Assembly: GCA_049999765.1 (NCBI GenBank)
Contig: JBNGIQ010005346.1
Location: 1-49,880 of the forward strand
Source of the DNA: Phaeoceros laevis
Taxonomy: Eukaryota; Anthocerotophyta; Anthocerotopsida; Notothyladales
Direction: 5' to 3'
Length of the DNA stretch: 49,880 nt
In this document: positions 24,601 to 35,146 of the stretch, piece by piece
Layout: each line of letters begins with the position of its first letter
Numbering within the stretch: position 1 is the stretch's first letter
Notes under the pieces: generated by a model
What the model was told of the DNA's origin: nothing
Seen by the model: the letters and a program-made list of their open reading frames with translations, nothing else
The model's database searches: none
Program-made: the position numbers and the translations under genes

Positions 24601-27297
24601 TAATTGAAACCATAAATGTGTTTTGTGACTAGGTGTTTGAGAACCGTATGTAGGCACTAGAGCTAAGGTTCGTTGTGTTCAGAATTTTTGTGTAATTACT
24701 GTGGTTTTTTATGTTCCAGCCCAGACCATTCCCCACAACATGCAAGTATGGGAGATAAACCATCTGGCATATTCAGGAGGCGGTCAGCGTTTAATAATAA
24801 AGGAGAAAATGGCAGGTAGTGACTAATTCTTTGACTACAATCTTCGCAGACAGTCTTTATGTGATCTTCGTATACTTTGGGGAAGCCCTTTCTTTGATCT
24901 TGTTTGTGACTTTCTTTCCTTCAGGCGGGAAAGGTCTCTATCGGTAGATATAAAGCATGAAGGCAGAGGCATTGATTTTCTACAGTACATTACCGAACTA
25001 CCTGTATCTGCTAGGTTCTACTTATTTCACTTACTCAGCTGAATTTACCGGGCCACAATTGCTGACTGCATGGCAAACACTGATCCGTTTGCCCATGTGA
25101 TGCTCAGAGATCCTGCTACATCAACTGGAGGTTGGTTTGGGGAACACTTTCGGTATGTTTGTTAATCTGCATCTCATCCTGATTTGCATCAACAGTTCTG
25201 TGTCTCAGTGGTGTTGCATGTTGGTATACTTCGTTCGGGGGAGGAATAATATGGCAAATCTTGTCTACAGGGGCAATCACGGATCGTCTGAGGCACGCAG
25301 ATTGAGAAAACGAAGTGCAGCACCTGAAGTTAGTGATGAAGTTGTAAGGTGGATAATGTGTACGATGCTTATGTGAGGGTGTTATTGAGTGTGCTTATCC
25401 TTTGATCATACACTTTCCTGCCCTGTTAGCTGCCTGATTTCTGTTATTTGTCCAGAGCTGTTCGTGCTATGAATGAAGCTTTCAAGCAAGAGCGGCGTCG
25501 AGCAAAAGAGCAGCAGAGCAGTGGTGAAATAGCGTCAACCACTAGGGCCGACGGAATTGAGGTTCGTGGCCTGGGTGGTCACTAGTACATATTGCCCCTG
25601 TGGTGCAGGGTATTTTACTTTGTCTTCGGTCTCCTCTTCTTAGTTCTATGTGAAAAAGATGCATTAATCCTGGCCTGTGGTTATGCAGGGTTCAGGCAAG
25701 AAAGTGAGTTCTGAGATTGATGTGCCTATGCACCAAATCCAAGGACCGGCAAGTGACTCCAGTGGTCCTATGGAATCAACCTCCGGAGCTACAGCTACCC
25801 AAGGAGAACAAAAGTCATATGCAAATGCATCTCCTTCTTGTTCGAAGTCTTCTCGTCTAGATGAGCCTTTGATGCCATATGAAGAGTGGAACATAGACTT
25901 TTCTGAACTTCGAATAGGTGTTCGTGTTGGTATTGGTAAGTGGCGTATTAGCATGTGTAATTGTTGACATGAGCATTCAAACTGGCTGTACAACTGAGCA
26001 TTTTATGTTGTGGTGTCAGGTTCCTTCGGCGAAGTGTTCAGAGGTGACTGGCGGGGGACTGAAGTAGCAATAAAGTTGATGCTTGAACAGGACTTGACTG
26101 AGGAGGATACAGAAGACTTCTGTAACGAGATTTCTCTTTTAAGGTGCAACATTACTTTGTTGCCATGCTCTTCATCTGAGACTTCCAACGATTCTAATGT
26201 TTTGGTTGGATGAATGGTCATAAACACCAGCTATGTAAGTTCGGCTTGTCTCTAACCTTGCTGTGATGATGCATGTCCATGCAGCCGTCTTCGGCACCCA
26301 AATGGTAAGTTTGGCCTACTACATTTGTCTCTGGAAGCACTTGTCTTTGCTCAAAATGTGGTTGTCTATTCGGTGCTGATTTTGTTCCTGATGGATCTCC
26401 CAGTGATATTGTTCCTTGGAGCATGCATGAAGCCTCCACATTTGTCTATGGTAACAGAGTACATGCATATGGGCTCGTTATATCGACTTATTCATACCAC
26501 TGACCAAGGCAAAAAACTTAGCTGGCGACGAAGGTTGAAAATGCTGCGGGATATTTGTAGGTGTGTCAGTATCTGAACGCCTGTGGGGACATCTGTAGAC
26601 ACGGAAAGTGTCAGTTTCTTTCACCATTTGCTGATGCAAACTTGTGGTTTCACTCTTTATGTTGGCAGGGGAATGATGTATGTCCACCGCATGAATATTG
26701 TTCATCGAGACCTGAAGAGTGCAAATTGCTTGGTAGATAAGCATTGGGCTGTCAAGATATGTGATTTTGGTTTATCTCGGATAGCAAAAGATGGCCCAGT
26801 GCGGGATACAGCAGCTGCTGGAACACCTGAATGGATGGCGCCAGAGCTTTTGCGGAATGAACCAGTGTCTGAAAAGTGTGATATATTTAGCTTAGGGGTG
26901 ATAATGTGGGAGCTGTGTACTTTGAAAAAGCCTTGGGAAGGTGTCAAGCCAATGCAAGTACGTACAGCTTCAATGTGTAGTTTTGCCCGACGTCTCATCT
27001 GTATGCCTAGAGTTTAGGTCCTTACTTGCTGTTGGGTTTTGTAGGTGGTTTACTCGGTTGCCCAGAAGAAGGCACGGCTCGAGGTACCAGGGGGTTTTGT
27101 AGGCAAGTTAATCTCTGGTGCGCACTTGTCCGCAGTAGCCCCTCGGTCTGAGTCGATGGATTCTTGCTTGCCTGTTCACATGAGTATCGGTTAACTGGTT
27201 GACTGAATTCTCAGATTGTTGGGAGGAGGATCCAAATGCCCGACCTGGCTATGAGGAAATTCTTTCACGCCTGCAGGAATGTGAGTTTCAAGTGTAG
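21617..27297 (+). CDS. Raf-like MAPKKK with EDR1 domain (5' end unresolved), at least 20 exons
   Basis: Ser/Thr kinase of the plant Raf B group; best resemblance is to the Arabidopsis At3g58640/At2g42640 kinases. Exons: 21617-21844, 21965-22171, 22354-22545, 22644-22915, 23485-23574, 23657-23743, 23881-23949, 24044-24142, 24379-24492, 24720-24815, 24925-25014, 25271-25348, 25456-25561, 25689-25935, 26020-26143, 26284-26303, 26404-26560, 26669-26957, 27045-27117, 27215-27297; 2721 nt, 906 codons plus stop. The EDR1 domain is in exons 1-4 (WETGSLKSKLPNGFYSIVP, GYCRPRALLFKVLADHVGLP, SCDSPLEPNSPLFGF). The kinase domain is complete: GIGSFGEVFRG, VAIK, HRDLKSANCLVD, DFGLSR, GTPEWMAPE, then CWEEDPNARPGYEEILSRLQ. 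The first exon was not found; the first in-frame ATG (KMRDV) would cut off 30 conserved-looking residues. Exon 24044 could instead start at 24029, also in frame. Confidence 0.9.
23485..25348 (+). other. eight consecutive symmetric (phase 2-2) exons in the MAPKKK linker
   Basis: Exons of 90, 87, 69, 99, 114, 96, 90 and 78 nt, all multiples of three. Each junction splits an AGN codon, so each exon starts inside Ser or Arg and ends ..R. SPEH or SPDH recurs at or near the start of four of them (S-SAYSPEHLYEV, S-PEHPQARF, S-SPEHAVLRAR, S-PDHSPQHASM). They encode the Ser/Arg/Pro-rich linker between the EDR1 domain and the kinase. Confidence 0.7.
26284..26303 (+). other. 20-nt microexon in the MAPKKK kinase domain
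   Basis: Bounded by an AG acceptor and GTAAGT donor, it encodes the middle of SRLRHPNV in kinase subdomain IV. The frame and the conserved HPN are lost without it. Confidence 0.8.
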
Positions 27298-27891
27298 TTC
27301 TGGAGTTTTCTGCCTGCATGTAGCGACTGTTCTCCAGTGGTAAAGTTTTGAACAGCCAATTTGACGAAAAACAGTTGGCCGACCCTCTGTATATTAAGGA
27401 ACATTTTCTGAAGAAACTGAAGCTGACCTTGCACGATGTACCATAGATTACATGAATTAATGAGATATCTCATTCAGTTTGCACAATTCAAGATTCCTCA
27501 GTCACGGATTTTGAAACCACGCACCCATGGGGAAACCCTGTCAAGAAAAATCCGGACGTTTCTGCACATTAGAAAGGTACTCTGTTGCTATTGCAAGTAC
27601 GTAAATGCCTCGCAGACGTCACGTGGTCTCGAGCAAGTGGCTTCGAACGCCAAAAAGTGGCCATTCCTGTAAAACAGGACAGGCAACCAGAACCCAATCC
27701 GCTATGCCCGGCACCTACTTTTCTGAAGGTCATCTGCAACTTAACCGTGGTCGTCACAACTCTATAGATGACCAAGCCACATCGTTCCTGACGTTCCGAT
27801 TGCTCGGCAAGATGCAGTCCCACAGGCATGAACCATCAGAGGGAGATGCTTTACTGCCTGACGCTTCCAAATTCCAGCCAGAAGCTGGTAA
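27298..27891. other. gap between two convergent genes
   Basis: Holds the 3' flanks of the plus-strand MAPKKK and the minus-strand bS6m gene. No gene is supported. Confidence 0.5.
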
Positions 27892-28304
27892 TCAGCTTTC
27901 TCTGGCTCCTACATCCTTCAGCCAATTCGTTCCTCGGCTTTTTATGAGAATCCATCTGAGCAACCGCTCGTCCTTATTCAGATACAGCAAATCCTGCGCA
28001 ATAGTTGGACTGACCATCATGGTCATTTGCATCATCTGGGCCTGCAATAAGCAGGCAAGACAAACCGTAAGAAATTTGTTCGCTGGGATCCGAATGAACC
28101 ACATTCGTTTGTATGACTGACCTCGTGGAAGCGGCCGTCGCGCTTCTTGATGCCGTAAGCGAGGGGCACACGACCAAAAGACTTGACATTGGTGACGACA
28201 CCCTGCTTTGCAAACACACGCTGGCCCAGCCGATTCAATAGCTCCACCACGCCACGCCGCTCCACCTCCGGCTTCACCATCATCACAAAATCATAGAGCG
28301 GCAT
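27892..28304 (-). CDS. RPS6: mitochondrial ribosomal protein bS6m, two exons, 110 aa
   Basis: Small-subunit ribosomal protein S6 of the mitochondrial type. Exons (minus): 28122-28304 and 27892-28041; 333 nt in frame. It reads MPLYDFVMMVKPEVERRG, then VTNVKSFGRVPLAYGIKKRD, then after the intron AQMMQMTMMVSPTIAQDLLY and LNKDERLLRWILIKSR. These match the beta-alpha-beta S6 fold and the plant mitochondrial family, including start at MPLYD. ATG at 28304 was chosen; the frame upstream offers only GTG. No long presequence is present, as in other plant members. It is divergent from the F-box/kelch gene. Confidence 0.9.
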
Positions 28305-28570
28305 GGCTCCAACTTGCGATGCCACCTCAATCGCCTATCACGCGAAGTCCGTTGAGTGATTGTGTCTTCCAAAATCAAATGAAGACGACAAAGGTCTAGG
28401 GTTTTCGCCACTGGCAGTCCGTGAGGCCTACTGTAGAGTGATCATTCAGTCATTGCTTTGGTTAAAACCCCTAAGACGCCCCAGCACTGTTGTAGTGTGT
28501 TGGCGTCTTTTTCCTCCCGCGCTTTTGTCAGGCTGTCAGCTGGGAAGGCAAGGGTTTTGTGCTTCGCGAC
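28305..28570. promoter_or_regulatory. 266-bp divergent promoter with telo-box
   Basis: Lies between the bS6m and F-box/kelch start codons. It contains TAGGGTTT at 28397-28404, which is the telo-box AAACCCTA read on the minus strand, toward bS6m. Telo-boxes are common in plant ribosomal-protein promoters (established knowledge). Confidence 0.6.
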
Positions 28571-29686
28571 ATGAGCGACGACGGGCTATTACCAGGGCTA
28601 CTCGACGATCTTGCGCTCCTATGCATGCTTCGAGTTCCCCGCATCTACCATACGCGCATGCGTGGAGTAAGCTCCGGGTGGAGGCGGATGGTTAGAAGCA
28701 AGGAATTTTACGAGCACAGGAAGAGGCGGGGGATTCTTGATACGTCGATCTTCTTCCTGCCGCAATTTAGTACAACTCCCTCGGACTTGGAGTGTGTCGA
28801 ATTTGATCTGGTTTCTGAGAAGAAGAGCGTAGCTAGGTTCCACAACCCCGCGGTGACGTCTACCATTTTTCTGGAGGGCCATGGCTGCACCGCTATCGGG
28901 ACGTCTGTGCTCGTGTTTGGAGGCCACTTTCATGGACGCAGCTATGGGAGCTTGCACATCTTCGACACTGTGACCAGGACGTGGTCTCAGGGTGCCGAAA
29001 TGCAGTTTCCTCGCGGTGACATGGCCTGGGGGCTTCTCGGAGGCCGTTTGGTAGTGGCCGGAGGCTGGGCCGGACAGGGTATTGGACACCGTGTGGAGAC
29101 TGAGGTTTACAACATGGAGACAAACGAATGGTCGCAACTTGCCAATGTTCCTCACGAGCAATTTACCGTCGACATGTTCTTTGTGCTGGGCGGCAGGCTG
29201 TATGCCAGAGGCTATAACCAGACTGAACGTCTTCTCAACATGGTATCCTATGACCTGGAGACCGACACATGGAGAAAGGAGGCTGACATGCTTAAGCACT
29301 TGGAACCGGTGTCTCCTCCTCTCAGCTTGAACAGGGTTGCAATTAAGAGGAGCGACAACTCCTTGTTCCTGCTGGAGGTCAAGGATTGTAACCTATCGCC
29401 GCAGGCAGAAACGGAGCCGGTAAATCTCAACATCATGAAGTTCAATTTCCGATCTGGCAAGTGGAAAAAGGTGGGCCGGGTTTTGGACGAGGTCATGCAC
29501 TACGACTGCGAGTGCACTTTCGAGAGGGATGTTCGCTTTCTCAGCATGAAGGACCACGTCGTATTTCTGACCCACTCGGAGGAGGAGGAAGACATCGAAG
29601 TCGAGAGATTGTCTGGGCAGCGTGATGTGCTCAGGCTTTCGATGCTTTGCCCTTCCAATTGGTCAACAACGCTTGTGGAAGCATAG
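28571..29686 (+). CDS. F-box/kelch-repeat protein, intronless, 371 aa
   Basis: Probable substrate receptor of an SCF ubiquitin ligase. The N-terminus (residues 5-55: LLPGLLDDLALLCMLRVPR, then SSGWRRMVRSKEFYEHRKRR) is the F-box type that precedes kelch repeats in plants. The middle has kelch blades: SVLVFGGHFHGRSYGSLHIF then TRTWSQ; GGRLVVAGGW then VYNMETNEW; GGRLYARGYNQTERLLNMVS then YDLETDTWR. The C-terminal 120 residues are more diverged. Start ATG at 28571; a GTG 12 nt upstream is in frame. Substrate cannot be told from sequence. It stands 1.6 kb from a broken F-box gene of a different subtype. Confidence 0.88.
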   Translation: MSDDGLLPGLLDDLALLCMLRVPRIYHTRMRGVSSGWRRMVRSKEFYEHRKRRGILDTSIFFLPQFSTTPSDLECVEFDLVSEKKSVARFHNPAVTSTIFLEGHGCTAIGTSVLVFGGHFHGRSYGSLHIFDTVTRTWSQGAEMQFPRGDMAWGLLGGRLVVAGGWAGQGIGHRVETEVYNMETNEWSQLANVPHEQFTVDMFFVLGGRLYARGYNQTERLLNMVSYDLETDTWRKEADMLKHLEPVSPPLSLNRVAIKRSDNSLFLLEVKDCNLSPQAETEPVNLNIMKFNFRSGKWKKVGRVLDEVMHYDCECTFERDVRFLSMKDHVVFLTHSEEEEDIEVERLSGQRDVLRLSMLCPSNWSTTLVEA

Positions 29687-30540
29687 CAAGAACTGACCGG
29701 ATTTCCCTGAAATTGCACCGGGCAAACGACTTCAAGGTGAAGTATTTTTCATGTACACGGTTCAAGACAAGGGTGGGTTCCGACACACAGCTCGCACCAA
29801 CCTAGAGATATGCTGATTCTTGACAATGCATTGGAAAATGGGTAGAAGACTTACTAAGGTGTACTGTCCTTCATGTGCACTGTGCACTGCAGAAGGCAAG
29901 CGGCAGTTGAAGTTGTCAGTTCCTTATCAGCATAGAATTCTTGACATCATCTGACCACTAAGCGTCCCAGGGACTTAGTTTCAACGGGCTACTCTTCCAC
30001 ATCTATTTTCCTCAAATCTGAAGTACTGGCGAGAACCACCCTTGCCGACTCGGAACCCGAACAGAGACCTAGTTTATTTGGTGAAGGCGCAGTGTGAGAC
30101 GATGTCTCACACCTAAGAATGTTGGAACCTTGAGCAGAGATGGTTGCTGATCGAACTGAGGACGTGAGGAATACGCTGTCCTGCCATACCAAAGGTGGAT
30201 TCAGCAGGTTCATATGCGAGATGGTACGAGCTTTCCTACAACTCCAAAGAGGTGCAACACGGTTGATTTTGAAAAGCAGACGAGTGATCGCTGCTAACGT
30301 TCCGCTAATGTCCCATAGCAGGTCATACGACACCACGGCTAGCACCTCAACAGTTCCACATATGCGGAAAGGCTAGCATAATTGAGTACTTCTCCAGGGC
30401 AAGGCAGTTTCCCAAATACTCAACCAACCAGAACCCGCAAAAAAGAGCGGCACGGTACACGTGGTTACGAGCAAAAAAAAGTATCAAAACCTAGAATGTG
30501 GGCATGGCTGCTTGATTGCTCAACGCTCCGATAGCCAACA
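29687..30540. other. intergenic
   Basis: 3' flanks of the F-box/kelch and eS21 genes. A 118-codon minus frame at 29989-30345 resembles no family I know and its start codon is doubtful, so it is not called. Confidence 0.45.
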
Positions 30541-30995
<455 letters not shown>

Positions 30996-31108
30996 GGTGA
31001 CCGGAGCTTCGGCGGATTGCCACGGCCAGGGTAGAGCTGCGAGGTCCTTGAAAGAAGGAAACACAGAGACACAAATTGTGGAACAGGAACTATATGACTC
31101 CTAGGAGC

Positions 31109-31117
31109 AAACCCTAA
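31109..31117. promoter_or_regulatory. telo-box upstream of eS21
   Basis: AAACCCTAA, 114 bp upstream of the eS21 ATG. Such elements, often with site II motifs, accompany plant ribosomal-protein genes. Confidence 0.6.
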
Positions 31118-31294
31118 TCGGACAATCGGACTGGACCGAGAAGTCGCTTTTTCAGGTTTTAGAAACAGCAGGTCGTGACAACTTCGTGCGCAAGTACTCA
31201 AACCACAAAAAAACCACCTTCCTTCCTTCGTGTTTTAAGGAGGGCCAGCTTACGCACTTCTGAAAGTCATTCCGCAGTCCACCTATCTGACAAG

Positions 31295-32579
31295 CTAGCG
31301 AGTAGCCATAGAAGGAACAAATCTAAGGCTGTTACGGCTGAAAATATTCGGCTTCATGGTGAACAGTTTGATTTTATAATTGTAGCAATCAGACCTTTCA
31401 CTCGGGCACCTCTCTAGCCAATGCCAAGATTTTTCATCAGCATCAAATTGCACTAATCTATTGCAGTGGCCATCGGAGTCGGAGCAGAAATAGATGGAAC
31501 CCTCAGCATCCAGAAAACTCATGTTATTGAAGTCATTGGGTCTCATGGTGGTCGCACTTGTGGTCATCTCAACACACTCCTTTGAAAGAGCGCCTGCCAT
31601 GAATCTTACATACTCGCTCCCAGTACTCCCGATCTACCTCAGGTTCTTCCTCCTCATATGCCGGATGGACCACAACATCTCCATATGTAATGACCAAGAG
31701 AATTCTCCCATTACCTCCAGCGCTAGCAAGCTGCAGGTTAACATCAAACTTGAATTCTCCAGACCTCAAGCGCTTCACTGCGGAATCAGAAGGTCGTACC
31801 TTTGGAATGAGCAGCTCCTCAGGGATAAGTGCAACCTCAGCCCAGGCTTCCTGCTCCGGATGAAAGCTCCATATGCTGAACTTCTCGCTTACAGGACAAA
31901 GCGGGCGATAGCCAATTGTGTCAAAAGCTTGTCCAAACAGACGGAACATTTTGCCTGAAGTCCATAGATGACATCATTGTTCTGTGAATCTGGAGGTCGT
32001 TGTTGCCAGCCACAGAAGGCCTGGCCTCAGTAAAGGACCAAGATTCAGTCCAGGAATGTTAGAGTAGCAGCCCACCATAGCTGTGATCCAGGCGTGGATT
32101 CAGAACTACCACAATGCTGTAGTGATGGCTGTCCTTGAAACCAACTCATGCACCATCTGGAGGAATCTTGGACGGCTTGAGATAGTAACTGGTAGCTCTC
32201 TGCAAGTCCGTGATATAGGGTTGTAGAGGGCAAGCTCCAGCTTCTGCCCATCCGACTTGCCTAGCCAATCAAGGCCACTATGAGTGCCTTGCACATGACG
32301 ATGGCGAAAACAGCAGTCAGTCCTAACAACTGCGTCCGCTCCCAGAAACCATTCTCGACGGAGAGGGCTGTGCATCTGAAGGTTGATCGATATGCCATCA
32401 AAGACCTCCGTGTAGAGCTTTACAAAGCAGGTGCCTGCGTTCCCCGAAATTTTCTCCTTGGCACAAGCTTTGGCCCAATTCTTGCATACCAGTCTTATGC
32501 GCAGAATAGAGGCATTGCAGAGGCGGGGAAAGATCCAATCCTCGAGTATCCAAAGGAACGGCCTCCCAGCCCCCAGACT
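31295..32579 (-). pseudogene. broken F-box gene (HAWAIIAN SKIRT-like layout)
   Basis: Minus-strand pieces in several frames give one F-box protein in order. About 32579-32106: LEDWIFPRLCNASILRIRLV then CKNWAKACAKEK (F-box), and VRTDCCFRHRHVQG, LYNPISRTCRELPVTISS, ending in a stop at 32106. About 32140-31960: SIVVVLNPRLDHSYGG, a stop, then HSWTESWSFTEARPSVAGN. 31949-31590: FDTIGYRPLCPVSEKFSIWS and NGRILLVITYGDVV. 31600-31295: LVQFDADEKSWHWLERCP then YNYKIKLFTMKP. At least three frame changes and two stops separate them, and no splice sites explain these. The layout (F-box, then beta-propeller ending in a WxWLxxCP region) resembles the HAWAIIAN SKIRT type, not the kelch type next door. The 5' end is not visible. 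Confidence 0.7.
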
Positions 32580-32792
32580 TCATGCCGCCGTGCCTCAAGC
32601 TGGGCTTTGAGCTGCCATCGAGTGCCAAGTAGATGGAACTTTTGGAGGGGCCACTGAAGTGCGCAGCAGCCATTAGCAGCAGATTTGATGGGGCAGATGA
32701 CAGATTTCACTCGCAAATTTTGAGGACGTTGAAGGTATAGCAAAACTATCCACAGGCAACCATGGGTGATAGATCATCTTGCTTCATGATGG

Positions 32793-32875
32793 TTTTAGAG
32801 TGCGGTTCCCTGAGAGGTCTTCCAACATTTGGGGCGTTGAGGCTGAAGCTCCTGGATTGAATGTGCTGCTTGTGT
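32793..32875 (+). pseudogene. stray fragment of the MAPKKK EDR1-domain exon
   Basis: Closely resembles 21975-22060 of the MAPKKK second exon: GCGGTTCC, CCAACATTTG, GAGCTGAAGCTCCTGGAT versus GGCTGAAGCTCCTGGATT, and CTGCT.TTGTG. It carries indels and ends at an in-frame TAG. No neighbouring MAPKKK exon is present, so only this piece was copied or has survived. Confidence 0.7.
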
Positions 32876-33989
32876 AGCGACCCCGACCTTGACGAAGAAG
32901 ATCTAGAATGTCGACAGTATGGAGGATGGAACGGTTATCAGACTTCTGCCTAGGTTTCACCAGGCCGTTCAGGATTTCGTGGCCTCCTCCCCTAATCGCG
33001 CTTTCATGAAGGTACGTCGGAGATTTCTTGGGGGTGAGGCTATTTGGGGCCGCCCTGGCCATTTCTGCGGAAGGAAGAACAAGGGAAGTGGTGACAGTGT
33101 GCGAGGTCGACACACCGGCCTTGAAAGAGCCGGAGGACTGTCTTTGGCAAGTCACGCCAGTCCTCTTCGCGAGGGAGGGCACTGCGGATGCTTTTCGTTA
33201 TCCTCAGTGAATCAAAACGTCACAAAAAATGCAGACGTGGGTGTGCCAACGCAGTTTGGTTATGTCGGGCGCGGGGAGTTCCCTGGTTCCATCGGTGATG
33301 GAGCCGGGATAGAAAACGCATTCGGTTCCATATCCCCGCGGGCCGCGGGGCCTTGACCCTCTTTGCGCTTGTGTGAATTGGCCCCGATTTTAGCGGCCTG
33401 TAGTGTAGTAGTCTAGGGAGCTGTAGGCTCCGCAAAGATAACGGCAGCCCAACTGGGGGCCACGTGGCGTCCGTACATGGCCCCTAACGGGCCGTGATGG
33501 GCCGACGGGTAGGGGCGGGGGAGGTGGGTGCTAAATGCGTGATGATGGCGAAAGAGGCGAAAGGAAGAGGATGCCGGATGTAGAGAGAGAGAGCAAGTGA
33601 CGCGGCCGGCGGGGAGCGGTGGGCTGCCTGCTGACGCGGGGAGCGGTGAGCCACTCGATCATTGCAGGTGGCGCGGCTCGCAGCTTTAGGGCTAGGGCCT
33701 GTGGAAGGAAGCGTGCGGAGGACGAAGAAGCAGCTCAATTGAAGGCGGTTTTAGGGCTGCGAGTGGTCATTGTGTAGCCCCCACGCGGCTTATAGTTCGT
33801 TTAGGCAGCCTGGCCTCCTTCCCAGACGCGTGCGACATCTTTCGGCGGAGCGGGTTTCGATACTACGTGCGGCTGCGAGCAAGCAGTGGAGGTGGGACGG
33901 CGGGGTGGAGCAGCTGGGCGCTACGCTGCGCACCACTGACACCCTCCAGGAGCTCTTCTTGACTCAGATTGGATTGACTGTACGGACTC

Positions 33990-34077
33990 GGCCACCTCTG
34001 CGCTGCTCTTTCTGACTCACCAATCGTCTTAAGCTTCAAACGATTGTCGAGTTTGACAGAGCATCGCAGAGGTGGCC
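33990..34077. repeat. long imperfect hairpin, 38-bp arms, 12-nt loop
   Basis: Arms 33990-34027 and 34040-34077 pair over 38 positions with 6 mismatches and no bulges; the loop is 34028-34039. The outer 13 bp (GGCCACCTCTGCG) are perfect. Pairing stops at both ends. Size and shape fit a plant microRNA-type foldback or a small inverted-repeat element. No arm matches a conserved plant microRNA I can recall. Confidence 0.65.
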
Positions 34078-35042
34078 TAGGCTCCTCATTTAGCTTTGTT
34101 AGTTACATGGTATCACGTTCGTTGTGGCTGGATTTTTGAAATAGCATGTGCGCAGGCTGTGGAGGTTCTGATTGTTATTGACCATGGTGTTGCAACGTCG
34201 TTTGAGGATCGGGAACTCTGCAGAGTTTTTGATATGGCTAGAGACTTTGGACAAATCTAGGGGACTGGTTGACAGAATCGGATGGGTGTGAGGTTGGTAG
34301 CAGGTCATCTTGTTTACAGCCGATAGCTTTGCTGGATGTACGTATCTTATCCGGGTGACGAGACGGCCTCGCTTCCAGATCTCGTATTGTGAGCAATTCG
34401 AGGTGGTATTGATTCTGTCGGGCTCGCCTTTACAAGTCGTCTCTGAGGATTGTAGAACCTTGTTGCAGTTGTGCAGTTTGAGTTGTGTTCTGCCGGAGAA
34501 GTTAGCAGCTGGTTATTGGTTTTTGTACATGTGGTCATAGACGTTTGGCTTTGTAGGAGAGAGCTCTGCCTGGACCCTACGCCATTGTGTGTTGGATGCA
34601 AGTAAGGAGTTACCTGTGTGCGCGAGTGTAGCGCCGTATTGCTTTGAAGGCCAATGTGGTAAAAAGCGCTATTACGCGTCACTACGGGCCAGGTCATGCG
34701 TGAAGCAGGATTTATGTCACCACAAGGCACCTGTTTTTCCGGAGCTTTCAGAAACTTGCCCTCCCCCTGTAAGAAATTCAGCTGCGCGCGTGTTTTCGAT
34801 CACTTCGAACACCTATGGCTCGTAAAACCGGCACTTCTAGTTTGTAACTCCGAATGGGCCTAGGTTATTAGGTGTATCGAGAAAGGTCTTCAGGATGAAT
34901 CGAAAAAGCGTAACAATAAGTACGGGACTCCGAATCCATTCGACATCTTTCCTTCCATTGTATACGACTATGTACGGGAGGAGTTTTCACTGGGTGACTG
35001 AACTGGTGGGAGGAGTTCCCACTAGGACCATAGCCTAATGAT

Positions 35043-35146
35043 AATCCACCAAAGAAACATACTGTTTAAAGGTTTCGTCTAAATATAATNNNNNNNNNNA
35101 ATCCACCAAAGAAACATACTGTTTAAAGGTTTCGTCTAAATATAAT
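35043..35146. other. assembly gap (10 N) flanked by an exact 47-bp duplicate
   Basis: Ns occupy 35090-35099. The 47 bp before (35043-35089) and after (35100-35146) are identical, which suggests the two contig ends overlap and were joined without merging. The true sequence may have only one copy and no gap. Confidence 0.9.

Noticed and set aside
25112-25134. Possible extra MAPKKK exon (AG at 25111, GT after 25134)
   Set aside because: Including it shifts the phase and produces a stop in the next exon.
27605-28120. 171-codon plus-strand frame with a hydrophobic segment
   Set aside because: It is antisense to exon 2 and part of the intron of bS6m; the hydrophobic stretch is the complement of coding sequence there.
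32919-33356. 145-codon plus-strand frame next to the MAPKKK fragment
   Set aside because: It does not continue the EDR1 domain and matches no family; composition is GC-rich with many Gly and Arg.
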